Part shown: positions 24,834-33,866 of the stretch, one piece after another
Position numbering within the stretch: position 1 is the stretch's first letter
Layout of the letters: the number at the start of each line of letters is the position of its first letter
DNA from: DATBSK01 sp964501785
Lineage (GTDB): Bacteria > Actinomycetota > Acidimicrobiia > IMCC26256 > PALSA-555
DNA: 64,000 nucleotides
Assembly: GCA_964501785.1 (NCBI GenBank)
Contig: CAZCUD010000003.1
Span: 248,001-312,000 of the forward strand
Reading direction: 5' to 3'
Notes under the pieces: model-generated
Database searches by the model: none
Seen by the model: the letters and a program-made list of their open reading frames with translations, nothing else
What the model was told of the DNA's origin: nothing
Translations under genes and position numbers: made by a program

Positions 24834-25292
24834 ATGATCAGGCCCATCGAGGAGTCCGTCCGGGAAGCGGCGATCTGCACGCTCGTGCGCCACAAGTGGG
24901 CCGAGTACCGGCCCGTCCTGCCGCACGCGCAGCTCCGCTTCCTCGACCGCGACGACTATCTCGACGCCGCCCGCGCCGACCAGCACGTGCGCGACGAGCT
25001 GTGCCTGGGGTGGTTCGACGACTTCGCGGCCGAGTTCCGCGATCCGGTGCTCAGCGACGTCGTGACCGAGGTGGTGACCGTGTGCCCGCCGATCATGCGG
25101 GAGTGGATCGAGCCCGAGCCGCCCCGCATCCAGCGCGCCTACGTCGAGGGCGCGTTCCTCCGACGCATGTTCCGGCTGCTCGTCGACGACCAGGGCTGGG
25201 GCATCGACGCGCAGGTCCGCGACGTCATGGCCCGCCACTACTCCTTCCACCTCGCCGCCGTCGAAGCCGTGGAGTCCGACGCCACCCCCTAG
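24834..25292 (+). CDS. Uncharacterised 152-residue protein
   Basis: I do not recognise this protein. It is predicted to be mostly alpha-helical, cytosolic and acidic, rich in Arg, Asp and Glu, with no signal peptide or membrane segment. Notable stretches are LVRHKWAEYRPVLPHAQLRF, LCLGWFDDFAAEFRDP and the C-terminal DVMARHYSFHLAAVEAVE, with histidines that could bind metal. It stands alone between two alpha-family palindromes in front of chdC. Codon usage matches its neighbours, supporting a real gene. Start ATG is the first methionine before the helical region; no clear ribosome-binding site is seen. Confidence 0.6.
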   Translation: MIRPIEESVREAAICTLVRHKWAEYRPVLPHAQLRFLDRDDYLDAARADQHVRDELCLGWFDDFAAEFRDPVLSDVVTEVVTVCPPIMREWIEPEPPRIQRAYVEGAFLRRMFRLLVDDQGWGIDAQVRDVMARHYSFHLAAVEAVESDATP

Positions 25293-25311
25293 GACCGCCG
25301 CCACCCCATCA

Positions 25312-25360
25312 CGCGTCGGAACACTCAGCGACAACCTGTGTGGCCGAGCGTTCCGACGCG
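25312..25360. terminator. Palindromic intergenic element, alpha family copy 5
   Basis: CGCGTCGGAAC pairs perfectly with GTTCCGACGCG, and inner AGCGACAACC faces TGTGTGGCC. In this copy GGAAG of the other copies is GGAAC and the opposite CTTCC is GTTCC, a paired change that preserves the stem. Confidence 0.65.
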
Positions 25361-25389
25361 CCGGGAGGAGGGTGAGCGCAGGCTGCCGG

Positions 25390-25395
25390 TAGCCT
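25390..25395 (+). promoter_or_regulatory. Leaderless -10 box for chdC
   Basis: TAGCCT ends seven bases before the GTG at 25403. An in-frame GTG at 25397 would be too close to the box to be transcribed. Confidence 0.5.
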
Positions 25396-25402
25396 CGTGG
25401 GC

Positions 25403-26197
25403 GTGACGGAGCGTGCGCGCGTCGAGGCGAGCACCGGGTGGGGGGTGCTGCACCTCTTCTTCCGGGTCGACCCGCGAGCCGGCGACGGCGAGCCGGGCGG
25501 CGCGAAGCGCGTGCTCGACGCGATCGACGCGTTCACGAGCGAGGAGCCGCACCAGGTCGTGACGTTCGTGACGCTCGGCCACAAGGCCGACCTCGGTCTG
25601 ATGGCTGTGGGGCCCGACCTCGCCCGGCTCCAGGCGCTCCAGCACGACCTGGCGGCGACGCCCCTGCGCATCACGTGGTCCTACGTGTCGCTCACCGAGT
25701 CGTCGGAGTACGCCACCACCGAGGACGACGAGCGCCGTCGTCTCGCCGACGAGGAGCAGGTCACCGACCCGGCCGAGGTCGAGGAGCGGCTCTCGACCTG
25801 GCGTGAGCGCATCGAGCACTACCGCGAGCAGCGCGTGCATCCTCGTCTGCCGCAGAAGGCGACGATCTGCTTCTACCCGATGTCGAAGCGCCGTACCGGC
25901 GCGGACAACTGGTACGCGCTCGACTTCGACGCGCGCAAGGAGCTCATGGCCGGGCACGCCCGGGTCGGGCGCACCTACGCCGGACGCGTGGTGCAGCTCA
26001 TCACGGGCTCCACCGGGCTCGACGACTGGGAGTGGGGCGTCACCCTGTTCGCGGACGATCCCGGCGCGCTCAAGGACATCGTCTACGAGATGCGCTTCGA
26101 CGAGGTGTCGGCCCGCTACGCGGAGTTCGGCGAGTTCGTCACCGGCCTCGTCCTCGAGCCGGCCGAGGCGCTGCGGCGCGTCGGGCTCGAGACCTGA
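25403..26197 (+). CDS. chdC: Coproheme decarboxylase ChdC (HemQ)
   Basis: ChdC completes the coproporphyrin-dependent heme pathway of Gram-positive bacteria by converting coproheme III to heme b with peroxide. The 264-residue protein is a chlorite-dismutase-family member. YPMSKRR carries the catalytic tyrosine, RKELMAGHARVGRTYAGRV has the proximal heme histidine, and ITGSTGLDDWEWGVTLF and VYEMRFDEVSARYAEFGEF are family signatures. The chlorite dismutase Arg and proper length rule in favour of ChdC. Its last codons overlap the next frame. Confidence 0.93.
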   Translation: MTERARVEASTGWGVLHLFFRVDPRAGDGEPGGAKRVLDAIDAFTSEEPHQVVTFVTLGHKADLGLMAVGPDLARLQALQHDLAATPLRITWSYVSLTESSEYATTEDDERRRLADEEQVTDPAEVEERLSTWRERIEHYREQRVHPRLPQKATICFYPMSKRRTGADNWYALDFDARKELMAGHARVGRTYAGRVVQLITGSTGLDDWEWGVTLFADDPGALKDIVYEMRFDEVSARYAEFGEFVTGLVLEPAEALRRVGLET

Positions 26198-26682
26198 CCT
26201 CGACGTCCGACGCCGACGCGCTGGCCGCGCTGCACGAAGCGTCCGACGCGATCGTCGCGGGCGTCGAACGGACGATCCCCGCGTGGGTCGAGTCCAACGT
26301 CGCCGCGATCCTCGATGCGTGGGGTCGTTGTGACGACGCGACGCGCGTGGCGACGACCGAGAAGGCTCGGGTCGCCGGTCCGGCGACCGCACACCGCATC
26401 GCCGGCGAGCTGCGCGCCCTGTTCGCGCTGGACGCGGCGGACCAGCGGTCGACTCCGCTCGAGATCGTGCGTGGCGCGATCCGGGAGCCCACCGAGATCC
26501 TCGAAGCCGCGGGCATCCCCCCGGTCGAGCGCGACTCGTTCGACGAGGCCGCGTGGCCCGACGACCGCTACGGGCTCGTCCCGCGCACTCTCGGTGATCT
26601 CGGCGACCCCGACCTCGCGCCGCTCCAGCTCGCGTGGGGCCTCGCCAAGACGAAGGTGATGCGCGCTCGTCCACCGTCCTGA
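26194..26682 (+). CDS. Uncharacterised protein coupled to chdC
   Basis: I do not recognise this protein. The 162-codon frame shows good coding bias and is mostly helical, with an acidic N-terminal half (ALAALHEASDAIVAGVERTI), a central VAGPATAHRIAGELRALFAL and a C-terminal DDRYGLVPRTLGDLGDP. There is no ATG, GTG or TTG near the beginning. A CTG at 26194 overlapping the chdC stop (CTGA) is the only plausible full-length start by coupling; a GTG near 26346 would give a shorter form. Convergent with an LLM oxidoreductase. Confidence 0.5.
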   Translation: MTSTSDADALAALHEASDAIVAGVERTIPAWVESNVAAILDAWGRCDDATRVATTEKARVAGPATAHRIAGELRALFALDAADQRSTPLEIVRGAIREPTEILEAAGIPPVERDSFDEAAWPDDRYGLVPRTLGDLGDPDLAPLQLAWGLAKTKVMRARPPS

Positions 26683-26694
26683 CACGACCCGACG

Positions 26695-26732
26695 TGCGTA
26701 GCTCGACCCTCCATACGAAGGTTCGCTACGCA
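26695..26732. terminator. Palindromic intergenic element, beta family copy 1
   Basis: TGCGTAGC pairs perfectly with GCTACGCA around a loop with CTCGACCCTCC. It fills the gap between two convergent genes. Four related copies occur later. Confidence 0.6.
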
Positions 26733-26752
26733 TCCAGCTCGAGGTGGGCGCG

Positions 26753-27631
26753 TCAGAGGTCGGCGGCCGCACCGACGTAGTCGTCGCCGATCTTGTGAAC
26801 GGTGTCGCGGATCCCGGCGGCGTCGCCGGCGAACGCGGTCAGCACGAGCTGCTGCACGCCGGCGTCGCGGTACGCGGGGAGGAGCGCGGGCTCGACAGGC
26901 TGCAGGTAGGTGCACACCGTGATGTCGATCTCGTCACGCGTCCGACCCTGGGTCGCGAGCTCGCGATCGAGGCGCGCCACGCACTCGGCGGCCGTGGCCG
27001 GGGTGTGGTTGAAGCCGTGCCAGCCGTCGGCCAGGCGCGCGACCCGCCGCAGGGCAACGTCGGTCTCGCCGCCGACGTAGACGGGCGGGTTCGGAGCCTG
27101 CACCGGCTTGGGGAACATCCGGCAGGGCGGCAACGTGTAGTGCTCGCCCCGGTGGCTCGACACGTCATCACGCCACAGCGTGCGCATCACGTCGACGTAC
27201 TCGTCGGCTCGCGCGCCGCGCTGCTCGAACGGCACCTCGAGCGCGTCGAACTCCTCCCGCAGCCAGCCCACCCCGATGCCGAAGTCGACCCGCCCGCCGG
27301 AGAGCCAGTCGAGCGTCGCGACCGACTTCGCCGTGTACACCGGGTTGCGCTGAGGGACGAGGCAGACGGCCGTTCCCAGGCGCACCGTCTCGGTGCAGGC
27401 CGCGAGGAACGTCAGCGTCTCGAAGAGCCCGAGCATGCCCGACTCGGGTGGGAGCCCGACCTTGCCGTCCTCGGCGTAGGGGTACTTCGACTCGTACTCG
27501 TCGGTGAACACCACGTGCTCGCCCACCCACAGCGACGACACGCCGGAGTCCTGAGCCGCGGCACCGCAGGCCTCGAGGAACTCGGGGGTCGCGAGCGGCG
27601 AGACGGTGGGCAGGAACAGGCCGATTCGCAT
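26753..27631 (-). CDS. LLM-class F420-dependent oxidoreductase
   Basis: This 292-residue protein belongs to the luciferase-like monooxygenase superfamily, whose actinobacterial members use F420 or FMN. It starts MRIGLFLPTVSPLATPEF, has SLWVGEHVVF near residue 33, VRLGTAVCLVPQRNP, the TIM-barrel LSGGRVDFGIGVGWLREEF, and the C-terminal PVYVGGETDVALRRVARLADGW. These match the TIGR03619-like F420-dependent group. The substrate cannot be deduced. It stands alone; the start ATG begins the barrel's first strand. Confidence 0.85.
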   Translation of the reverse strand: MRIGLFLPTVSPLATPEFLEACGAAAQDSGVSSLWVGEHVVFTDEYESKYPYAEDGKVGLPPESGMLGLFETLTFLAACTETVRLGTAVCLVPQRNPVYTAKSVATLDWLSGGRVDFGIGVGWLREEFDALEVPFEQRGARADEYVDVMRTLWRDDVSSHRGEHYTLPPCRMFPKPVQAPNPPVYVGGETDVALRRVARLADGWHGFNHTPATAAECVARLDRELATQGRTRDEIDITVCTYLQPVEPALLPAYRDAGVQQLVLTAFAGDAAGIRDTVHKIGDDYVGAAADL

Positions 27632-27747
27632 CCATCCTCCGGAGCCGACGGTGACGAGACCACTCCCCAAGGTGACGAACGGCACACGGGCAGTAGTGTC
27701 TGCTGAGCACTTTGCATCATGTCAGGGGCGAGGGTGAGCACGGCGAG

Positions 27748-30414
27748 ATGACCAGCAACCTCGCACCGGATTCCGCGATCGACGCGGCGACCCGGTCCGC
27801 GCGGCAGGCCGCGATGGAGAGCCTCGGCGACGCCGAGCTGCTCGCGATGGCCGACAGCGCCCCCGTCGGGCTGTTCGCGTCCGTCGAGGGATTCGGCATC
27901 GTCCTGGCGAACCAGCGGATGTGCGAGATCACCGGCCTCCCGACGGCGCGGCTGCTCGGCGACGGGTGGAGGGCCATCCTCCACCCCGACGACCGCGACC
28001 GTGTCGTCGAGCTCTCCGAGCGCTCGGTCGCGAAGACGGGCGAGCTCACGGTCGAGTACCGCGTCGTCCGGCCCGACACCGGCGAGGAACGCTGGATCGA
28101 GGCGCACGCGGTGCGGGTGCGTGAGGGCGAGCAGCCGGTGACGATCGTCGGCTCGATGGTCGACGTCACCGAGTTCAAGCAGATCGAGGCGGCGCTGCGC
28201 ACGAGCGAGGCGCGCTTCCGGGCCATCGTCGAGCAGGGCTTCGACGTCGTCACGATCGTCGATCGAGACCACCGGGTGAAGTACGCGTCGCCGGCGGCTC
28301 GACGTCTCGGGCGCTTCGAGAAGCCCCAGCACGGTCGCCATGCGATGTCCTTCATCCATGCCGACGACGTCGACCGCGTGCAGGCGTACTACGAGGCGGT
28401 GAGCAACGGCGAGCCGCACCCCGAGCCCATCACCGCGCGCATGATCACCGCGGACGGCTCGACCGAGAGCCTGGAGATCATCGCCCGCGACCTCTCCGAG
28501 GACCCGGCGGTCGAGGGGCTCGTCATCGTGTCGAGGGTCGTCACCGATCGCGTCGCGGCGGAGGCCGCGTTGCGTGCTTCCGAGGCGCGCCTGCGCGATC
28601 AGGCGTCGATCCTCGAGATGATCGCCACGAGCACTCCTCGCGCCGACACGCTCGCCGAGATCTGTCGCATGGTCGAGTCGCAGCTCGACGGTGCGCGCTG
28701 CACGATCATGCTCGTCGACGAGGAGCGTGACGAGCTGGTCCACGGAGCTGCGCCGTCGTTCCCCTCGTCGTTCCTGGCTGCGCTCGACGGGCTGCCCGTG
28801 AAGGCGGACGCACCCGGCGTGTGCTCGAAGGCGGCCGCGACCGGTCAGACGGTGGTCGTCGACGACATCCAGCGCGATCCCGGGTCGGCCGAGTACCACG
28901 AGCTCGCACGCGAGCACGACATCGGCGCCTGCTGGTCGACGCCGGTGCTCGCTGCCTCCGACGACCGCGTGCTCGGGACGTTCGCGACCTACCTGCGCGA
29001 GGCGCGCGCGCCCACGGCGTTCGAGGAGCTCGCGGTCGAGTCGGTGGTGCAGCTCGCCGCGATCGCCATCGAGCGCACGCAGTTCGAGGACGCGTTGGCC
29101 CACCAGGCGCATCACGACCCGCTCACCGGGCTGCCGAACCGCACGCTCTTCGGCGAGCTCCTCGAGCACGCGCTGCGCCGCGCTCAGCGCACCGGCACGG
29201 CGGTCGCGGTGCTGTTCCTCGACCTCGACCGGTTCAAGATCGTCAACGACAGCCTCGGGCACGACTCCGGTGACGAGCTACTGGCCGCGCTCGGTCAGCG
29301 CCTCGCCAACGTGCTGCGGCCGGGCGACGTCGTCGCTCGCTTCGGCGGCGACGAGTTCACCGTCCTCTGCGAAGACCTCGAGCCCGGCGTCGCCGACCGC
29401 CAGTCGATCGGGGTGGCCGAGCGGCTCATCGACGCGCTGCGCGCCCCGTTCATGATCAACGGCGAAGACCAGTTCGTCAGCGCGAGCATCGGCATCGCGA
29501 TCTCGATGAGCGGCCAGGAACGTCCCGAAGCGCTGCTCCGGGACGCGGACGCCGCGATGTACCGCGCCAAGGAGCGGGGCAAGGGTCGCTGCGAGGTGTT
29601 CGACGAGGAGATGCGCGACCGCGCTCGGCACCGCCACGAGACCGAGAACGCGCTGCACCGCGCGGTCGCCCGCAACGAGTTCCGCGTCTTCTTCCAGCCC
29701 ATGGTCTCGCTGCGCGACGGCACCTGTGTCGGCGTCGAGGCGCTCGCCCGGTGGCAGCACCCCGACCGCGGGCTGCTCAATCCGCAGGACTTCCTCCCCA
29801 CCGCCGAGGAGACGGGCCTCGTCGTGCCGATCGGCGCGTGGATCCTGGAAGAGGCGTGCAAGCACGCGGTCGAGTGGTGGCGCGCGCTGCCCGCCGTCGA
29901 CCGCTTCCGGCTCTCCGTCAACCTCTCGGGTCGCCAGCTCGTGCAGTCCGACCTCGCCGATCTGGTCGCGGGCGTGCTGGCTCGCACCGGCCTGCGACCC
30001 GACGCGCTGTGCGTCGAGATCACCGAGACCACGCTCATGGAAGACCTGGCGGCCGGTGTCGGCGCGGTGAAGGCGCTGAAGGCGCTCGGCGTGCAGGTGA
30101 GCATCGACGACTTCGGCACCGGCTACTCGGCGCTCGGCTACCTGCGCCAGTTCCCCGTCGACGACGTGAAGATCGACCGCACGTTCGTCGAGCGGCTCGG
30201 CACCGACCCCGAGGACGCGGCGATCGTCGCCGCAGTCGTGAGCCTCGGGCACGCGCTCGGGGTGACGGTCACGGGGGAGGGCGTCGAGACGCGCGCGCAG
30301 CTCGAGATGCTGCGTGACCTCGGCGTCGACGCCGCCCAGGGCTACCTCCTCGCCCCTCCCCAGCCGGCGCCCGACCTCACACCGCAGCTCATCCGCCCGC
30401 ACCGCTGGATCTGA
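27748..30414 (+). CDS. PAS-PAS-GAF-GGDEF-EAL cyclic-di-GMP signalling protein
   Basis: The 888-residue soluble protein has, in order, two PAS domains (about residues 30-155 and 165-280), a GAF domain (about 290-455), a diguanylate cyclase and a phosphodiesterase. The cyclase site RFGGDEF is intact and is preceded five residues earlier by RPGD, the RxxD inhibitory site. The EAL domain has VGVEALARWQHPDRG, SVNLSGRQL, ITETTLM and IDDFGTGYSAL, so both activities may be present. No transmembrane segments; the PAS and GAF domains probably sense an intracellular signal. ATG 27748 was preferred over an upstream TTG. Confidence 0.92.
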   Translation: MTSNLAPDSAIDAATRSARQAAMESLGDAELLAMADSAPVGLFASVEGFGIVLANQRMCEITGLPTARLLGDGWRAILHPDDRDRVVELSERSVAKTGELTVEYRVVRPDTGEERWIEAHAVRVREGEQPVTIVGSMVDVTEFKQIEAALRTSEARFRAIVEQGFDVVTIVDRDHRVKYASPAARRLGRFEKPQHGRHAMSFIHADDVDRVQAYYEAVSNGEPHPEPITARMITADGSTESLEIIARDLSEDPAVEGLVIVSRVVTDRVAAEAALRASEARLRDQASILEMIATSTPRADTLAEICRMVESQLDGARCTIMLVDEERDELVHGAAPSFPSSFLAALDGLPVKADAPGVCSKAAATGQTVVVDDIQRDPGSAEYHELAREHDIGACWSTPVLAASDDRVLGTFATYLREARAPTAFEELAVESVVQLAAIAIERTQFEDALAHQAHHDPLTGLPNRTLFGELLEHALRRAQRTGTAVAVLFLDLDRFKIVNDSLGHDSGDELLAALGQRLANVLRPGDVVARFGGDEFTVLCEDLEPGVADRQSIGVAERLIDALRAPFMINGEDQFVSASIGIAISMSGQERPEALLRDADAAMYRAKERGKGRCEVFDEEMRDRARHRHETENALHRAVARNEFRVFFQPMVSLRDGTCVGVEALARWQHPDRGLLNPQDFLPTAEETGLVVPIGAWILEEACKHAVEWWRALPAVDRFRLSVNLSGRQLVQSDLADLVAGVLARTGLRPDALCVEITETTLMEDLAAGVGAVKALKALGVQVSIDDFGTGYSALGYLRQFPVDDVKIDRTFVERLGTDPEDAAIVAAVVSLGHALGVTVTGEGVETRAQLEMLRDLGVDAAQGYLLAPPQPAPDLTPQLIRPHRWI

Positions 30415-30447
30415 CGGCGCGCCTGCGTCGGCCGATCGTCGCGGGAT

Positions 30448-33162
30448 CTACCTCCGGAACCGCCGTGCGAGGCCGGCCAGCCCCGAGGGTGTCGACTCGC
30501 TGCCCTTCCAGATCGCGTCGCGCGCGGCGCGCTGACGCGGCTCGTCGAGCTTGCGGCCCTCGGTGTCGGTCACCTCGAAGCGGTCGATGGCGACGCCGCC
30601 CTTCGTCTCGACTCGCGCCGAGTGCACGGTCACGTCGCTGGCCGCGAAGCCGACCGCGATGACGTGCAGCAGGCCGTGACGGTCCTCGCCCCGCACCTCG
30701 CAGATGGTGTGCCACGGTGATCCGTGGTCGTCGAACTCGATCTCCAGGTCGGGCGCGGGATCGCTGGTCAGCGGGCGCTTGAGCGCGTCCTCGATGGCGG
30801 CCTCGAGGTCGGCGATGGCCGCCAACGCCTCGGCAGCCGGCGCCTGCGAGCGGAGCCGGAACGACTCGACCGCCGCGCCGTCCGGCCAGGTGGCCGCGCT
30901 GGCCTCGAACACGTCGAGTCCGCGCGCCGCGAGCACGCCCGAGACCGCGGCAAGGAGGCCGGGTCGGTCGCGCGCCGCGACCTCGACCCGAGCCTGATCC
31001 GCAGCGAGCGGCACCGCGACCGCGCGCACCGCGCCCTTTCGGGGGACCGGCTCGAGGAGCGCTGCATGCCGAGCGACGTCGGCACCGGAGTGGGCGAGCA
31101 GGTATGCCCGGGGCGCCCGCCGGATCCGGGCGATCGCGCCCGGCGCGTCACCGACGAGACGCAGCGCCTCGGCGCGTCGCTGCTCGACGACCGACCCCGC
31201 TCGGGCGCCGGTGAGCTCCGGTCGTGACAGGACACCGAGGACGCGACTGAGCAGCTCGTCGAGTCGATCCCGCTCGTACGGCTCGAGCTCGCCGTACGCG
31301 AGCGACAGCAGGTACAGCGAGCGCGCCCGGTCCGGTGTCGCGATGTGACTCGCGATCTGGAGCACCGGCTCCTCGTCGAGCCCCTCGATGCGCAGCGCCG
31401 CGGCGCGCAGCAGCGCGTGGTCGACGACGAGGTCGGCGAGCTCCTCCTCGGCCACCGCCCCGAGACGCAGCCGGTGCGCGAGCGTCCGCGCGAGCGCTTC
31501 GGGGTCGCCGCTCTCGCCCGCCGCGGCGAGCGCCAGCGCCGCGAGGGTGGGCTGCTCGGGATGACGGAGGCGCTCGAACGTCGCGGCCGCGTGGGGGTCG
31601 GACGCGATGACCTCGCGCAGCTGCTCGACCAGGTCGAAGCGCAGCACGTGGGTGGGGTCGAGCACGAAGGGATCGGACCGCCGGCGACGGACCGCCTCGG
31701 CGAGCTCGGGCAGCGAGCGCTCGAGGACGTCGGAGGCTTCGAGGAAGCGCCACGACCGCAACGATCCCTCTCGCAGCAGCGCGAGGAACCGTGACGTCGC
31801 GCGACCGTCCCACGACGTCTCGCCCAGATCGACGTTGCCGAGCCAGTCCAGCAGCGCGGGAGCCGGCCGGCTCTCGGCGACGAGTCGCGCGGCATCCAGT
31901 GCGACCACCAGCGCGTCCTCGTCGGCCGGCTCGCCCACGAGCCCGACCTCTCCGGCGGTCGTCGTGAGCCAACCCCCCGGGGGTGGAGGCTGGGGTGGGC
32001 GCTTCGGACGCTTCTGCTGGAGCGCGCCGAGCCGCACCCGCAGCAGCGGCGGCGCGGCGAGCGTCGTCCCGAGCACGACCGCGACGAGCGCGGCGTACAG
32101 GTCGCTCGTGAGCACCCCCTCGGCGAGCCCGATGGAGGCGAAGATCAAGCCCACCTCGCCGCGGGGGAGCATGCCGAGCCCGACGAGCAGCCGGTCACCG
32201 ACGCCTCCCAGCAGGCCGATCCCGGCGGCGACCTTCCCGATCGTCGCCACTGCGATGAGCGCGGCGACGAGCAGCAGCAGGCTCGGGTCGCCGAGCGCGC
32301 CGAAGTCGGCGTTGACGCCGATCTGCAGGAAGAACACCGGGATGAACAGGTGCCCGACGGGCGCGAGCTCACGGTGCATCCGCTCGGCCGGTGCGCTGCC
32401 GGCAAGGGCGACGCCGGCGGCGAAGGCACCGACGATGACCGCGAGCTGGGCCACGTCGGCGAGGAGCGCGAACACGAGGGTGAAGGCGAGCGCGATCGCC
32501 ACGAAGGTGCCGGCCGAACGCGAGTGGCGTTCCACGACGCCGAAGAACCGCGGGCCGAACTTCGAGCCGACCGCCACCGCGATGACCAGGAACGCCAGCG
32601 CGACCACGACGATCTCGCCGATGTCGATCAGCGACACCGTCCCCGCGGTGGTGACGCGCACGACGATCGTGAGGAGGATCAGCCCCATGATGTCGTCGGC
32701 GACCGCGGCGCCGAGCACGGTGCGCGCCTCGATGCGGGTCAGCGCGCCGAGATCGCTGAAGACGCGGGCGGTGATCCCGACGCTGGTGGCCGCCAGCGCG
32801 GCACCCACGAACAGCGCGGTGTCGCTCGTCTCGCCGAAGCCGAGCGCGACTCCGAAGCCCAACGCCACCGGCAGCACGACGCCGACGACCGCGACCACGA
32901 GCGACGACCGCCCGACCGATCGCAGGTCGCCGAGGCTGAGCTCGAGGCCCACCTCGAGCAGCAGGAGGATGACGCCCAGCTCGGCGAGGACCTCGAGGGT
33001 GAGGTCGTGGCCGATCAGCCCCAGCACCGACGGTCCGATGAGGATCCCGGCGAGGATCTCGCCGACGACCGCGGGGATCCTGGCGCGCTCCGCGAGCTCG
33101 GCCGCGACCTTGGCGGCGAGCAGGACGACGAGGATGTCGACGAGGACGTCGGTGACGCTCAC
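30448..33162 (-). CDS. CPA2-type cation/proton antiporter fused to a GlnD-like HD/ACT-ACT module
   Basis: The 904-residue protein has two unlike halves. Residues 1-375 are a CPA2 Na+/H+ or K+/H+ antiporter with about 12 membrane segments, ARIPAVVGEILAGILIGPSV, the ion-binding double aspartate in AAVADDIMGLILL (residues 152-164) and GMLPRGEVGLIFASIG. After a Pro-rich linker (385-397), residues about 455-650 resemble the HD region of GlnD (FLALLREGSLRSWRFLE, VLERSLPEL, LDPTHVLRFDLVEQL), yet the HD dyad is missing (ALALAAAGESGD). Two ACT domains follow: ARDRPGLLAAVSGVLAARG (729-747) and GEDRHGLLHVIAVGF (825-839). GTG start overlaps the GlnR-like gene by four bases. A nitrogen- or glutamine-gated antiporter is inferred. 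Confidence 0.88.
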   Translation of the reverse strand: MSVTDVLVDILVVLLAAKVAAELAERARIPAVVGEILAGILIGPSVLGLIGHDLTLEVLAELGVILLLLEVGLELSLGDLRSVGRSSLVVAVVGVVLPVALGFGVALGFGETSDTALFVGAALAATSVGITARVFSDLGALTRIEARTVLGAAVADDIMGLILLTIVVRVTTAGTVSLIDIGEIVVVALAFLVIAVAVGSKFGPRFFGVVERHSRSAGTFVAIALAFTLVFALLADVAQLAVIVGAFAAGVALAGSAPAERMHRELAPVGHLFIPVFFLQIGVNADFGALGDPSLLLLVAALIAVATIGKVAAGIGLLGGVGDRLLVGLGMLPRGEVGLIFASIGLAEGVLTSDLYAALVAVVLGTTLAAPPLLRVRLGALQQKRPKRPPQPPPPGGWLTTTAGEVGLVGEPADEDALVVALDAARLVAESRPAPALLDWLGNVDLGETSWDGRATSRFLALLREGSLRSWRFLEASDVLERSLPELAEAVRRRRSDPFVLDPTHVLRFDLVEQLREVIASDPHAAATFERLRHPEQPTLAALALAAAGESGDPEALARTLAHRLRLGAVAEEELADLVVDHALLRAAALRIEGLDEEPVLQIASHIATPDRARSLYLLSLAYGELEPYERDRLDELLSRVLGVLSRPELTGARAGSVVEQRRAEALRLVGDAPGAIARIRRAPRAYLLAHSGADVARHAALLEPVPRKGAVRAVAVPLAADQARVEVAARDRPGLLAAVSGVLAARGLDVFEASAATWPDGAAVESFRLRSQAPAAEALAAIADLEAAIEDALKRPLTSDPAPDLEIEFDDHGSPWHTICEVRGEDRHGLLHVIAVGFAASDVTVHSARVETKGGVAIDRFEVTDTEGRKLDEPRQRAARDAIWKGSESTPSGLAGLARRFRR

Positions 33163-33656
33163 GCCGAGTGACCGTTCTCCCCGATCCGGAGCAGGTAGCC
33201 ACGTCGGTGGACGGTGTGGATCTGGAGCCCGGTCGAGACGATCAGGCGCCGGAGTCGAGCGACGTGCACGTCGAGCACGTTGCGATCCTTCGGCTTCTCG
33301 TCCGGCCAGCCCCGCCGCAGCAGGGTGTCGCGACTGACCACGGCGTTCTGACGCTCCAGGAGCGCGGCGGCGAGGCGGGCCTGGATCGGCGGGAGGACCA
33401 CGACCTCGGCCCCGACGCGCAGCACGCCCTCCTCGAGCGTCAGCTCACCCGGCTGATGGCGCGCCCGGGCGCGCAGCGTCTCGAGCCGGATCCGGATCTC
33501 CTCCTCGTCGACCGGCGTGCGGAGCCAGTCCTCGAGCCAGTCCTCGGTCGTCGGCGGTGGTCCCTCTTCGACCACGACCAACCGAGGCTCTCGCCGGGCC
33601 CGGAGCCGTTCGAGCCGCTCCGCCTCCGCCGGCCAGTGCACCAGCGCCACGTCCAT
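33159..33656 (-). CDS. Short GlnR/OmpR-type winged-helix regulator
   Basis: The C-terminal 100 residues form an OmpR/PhoB-type DNA-binding domain (GELTLEEGVLRV, PPIQARLAAALLERQ, NVLDVHVARLRRLI, IHTVHRRGYLLR). The N-terminal 65 residues are too short for a receiver and have no phosphoacceptor aspartate pattern. Actinobacterial GlnR, the main nitrogen regulator, is also an OmpR-type protein with an unphosphorylated receiver. With the divergent ammonium-channel gene and GlnR-like boxes nearby, a nitrogen regulator is likely, though direct orthology to GlnR is unproven. Translationally coupled to the antiporter-sensor gene. Confidence 0.72.
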   Translation of the reverse strand: MDVALVHWPAEAERLERLRARREPRLVVVEEGPPPTTEDWLEDWLRTPVDEEEIRIRLETLRARARHQPGELTLEEGVLRVGAEVVVLPPIQARLAAALLERQNAVVSRDTLLRRGWPDEKPKDRNVLDVHVARLRRLIVSTGLQIHTVHRRGYLLRIGENGHSA

Positions 33657-33680
33657 GGCTGCGCAACGTACGGGCGCGGT

Positions 33681-33707
33681 GTTTCGGAACCGTTTCGTCG
33701 ACGTGAA
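33681..33707. promoter_or_regulatory. GlnR-like box between regulator and amtB1
   Basis: Read on the minus strand this is TTCAC-N6-GAAAC-N6-GAAAC, matching the 11-bp periodic GlnR pattern GTnAC-N6-GAAAC. It lies 25 bases before the regulator start and 160 before amtB1. A weaker copy, TTCAC-N6-GACGC-N6-GAAAT, follows on the plus strand at 33758-33784. Confidence 0.6.
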
Positions 33708-33866
33708 CGGTCCGCGGCGCTTCCGTCAGCACTCCGACAGGTCTTGGACCTTGCCGGTTCACGAACGCGACGCAACCGGGAAATCGCGGAGCCGTGAGAT
33801 GTCCAGGTCGTCCCCGAGGCGACGTCAACGACCCACGACCGACAACTGGGACAGATGAGAGGACAG

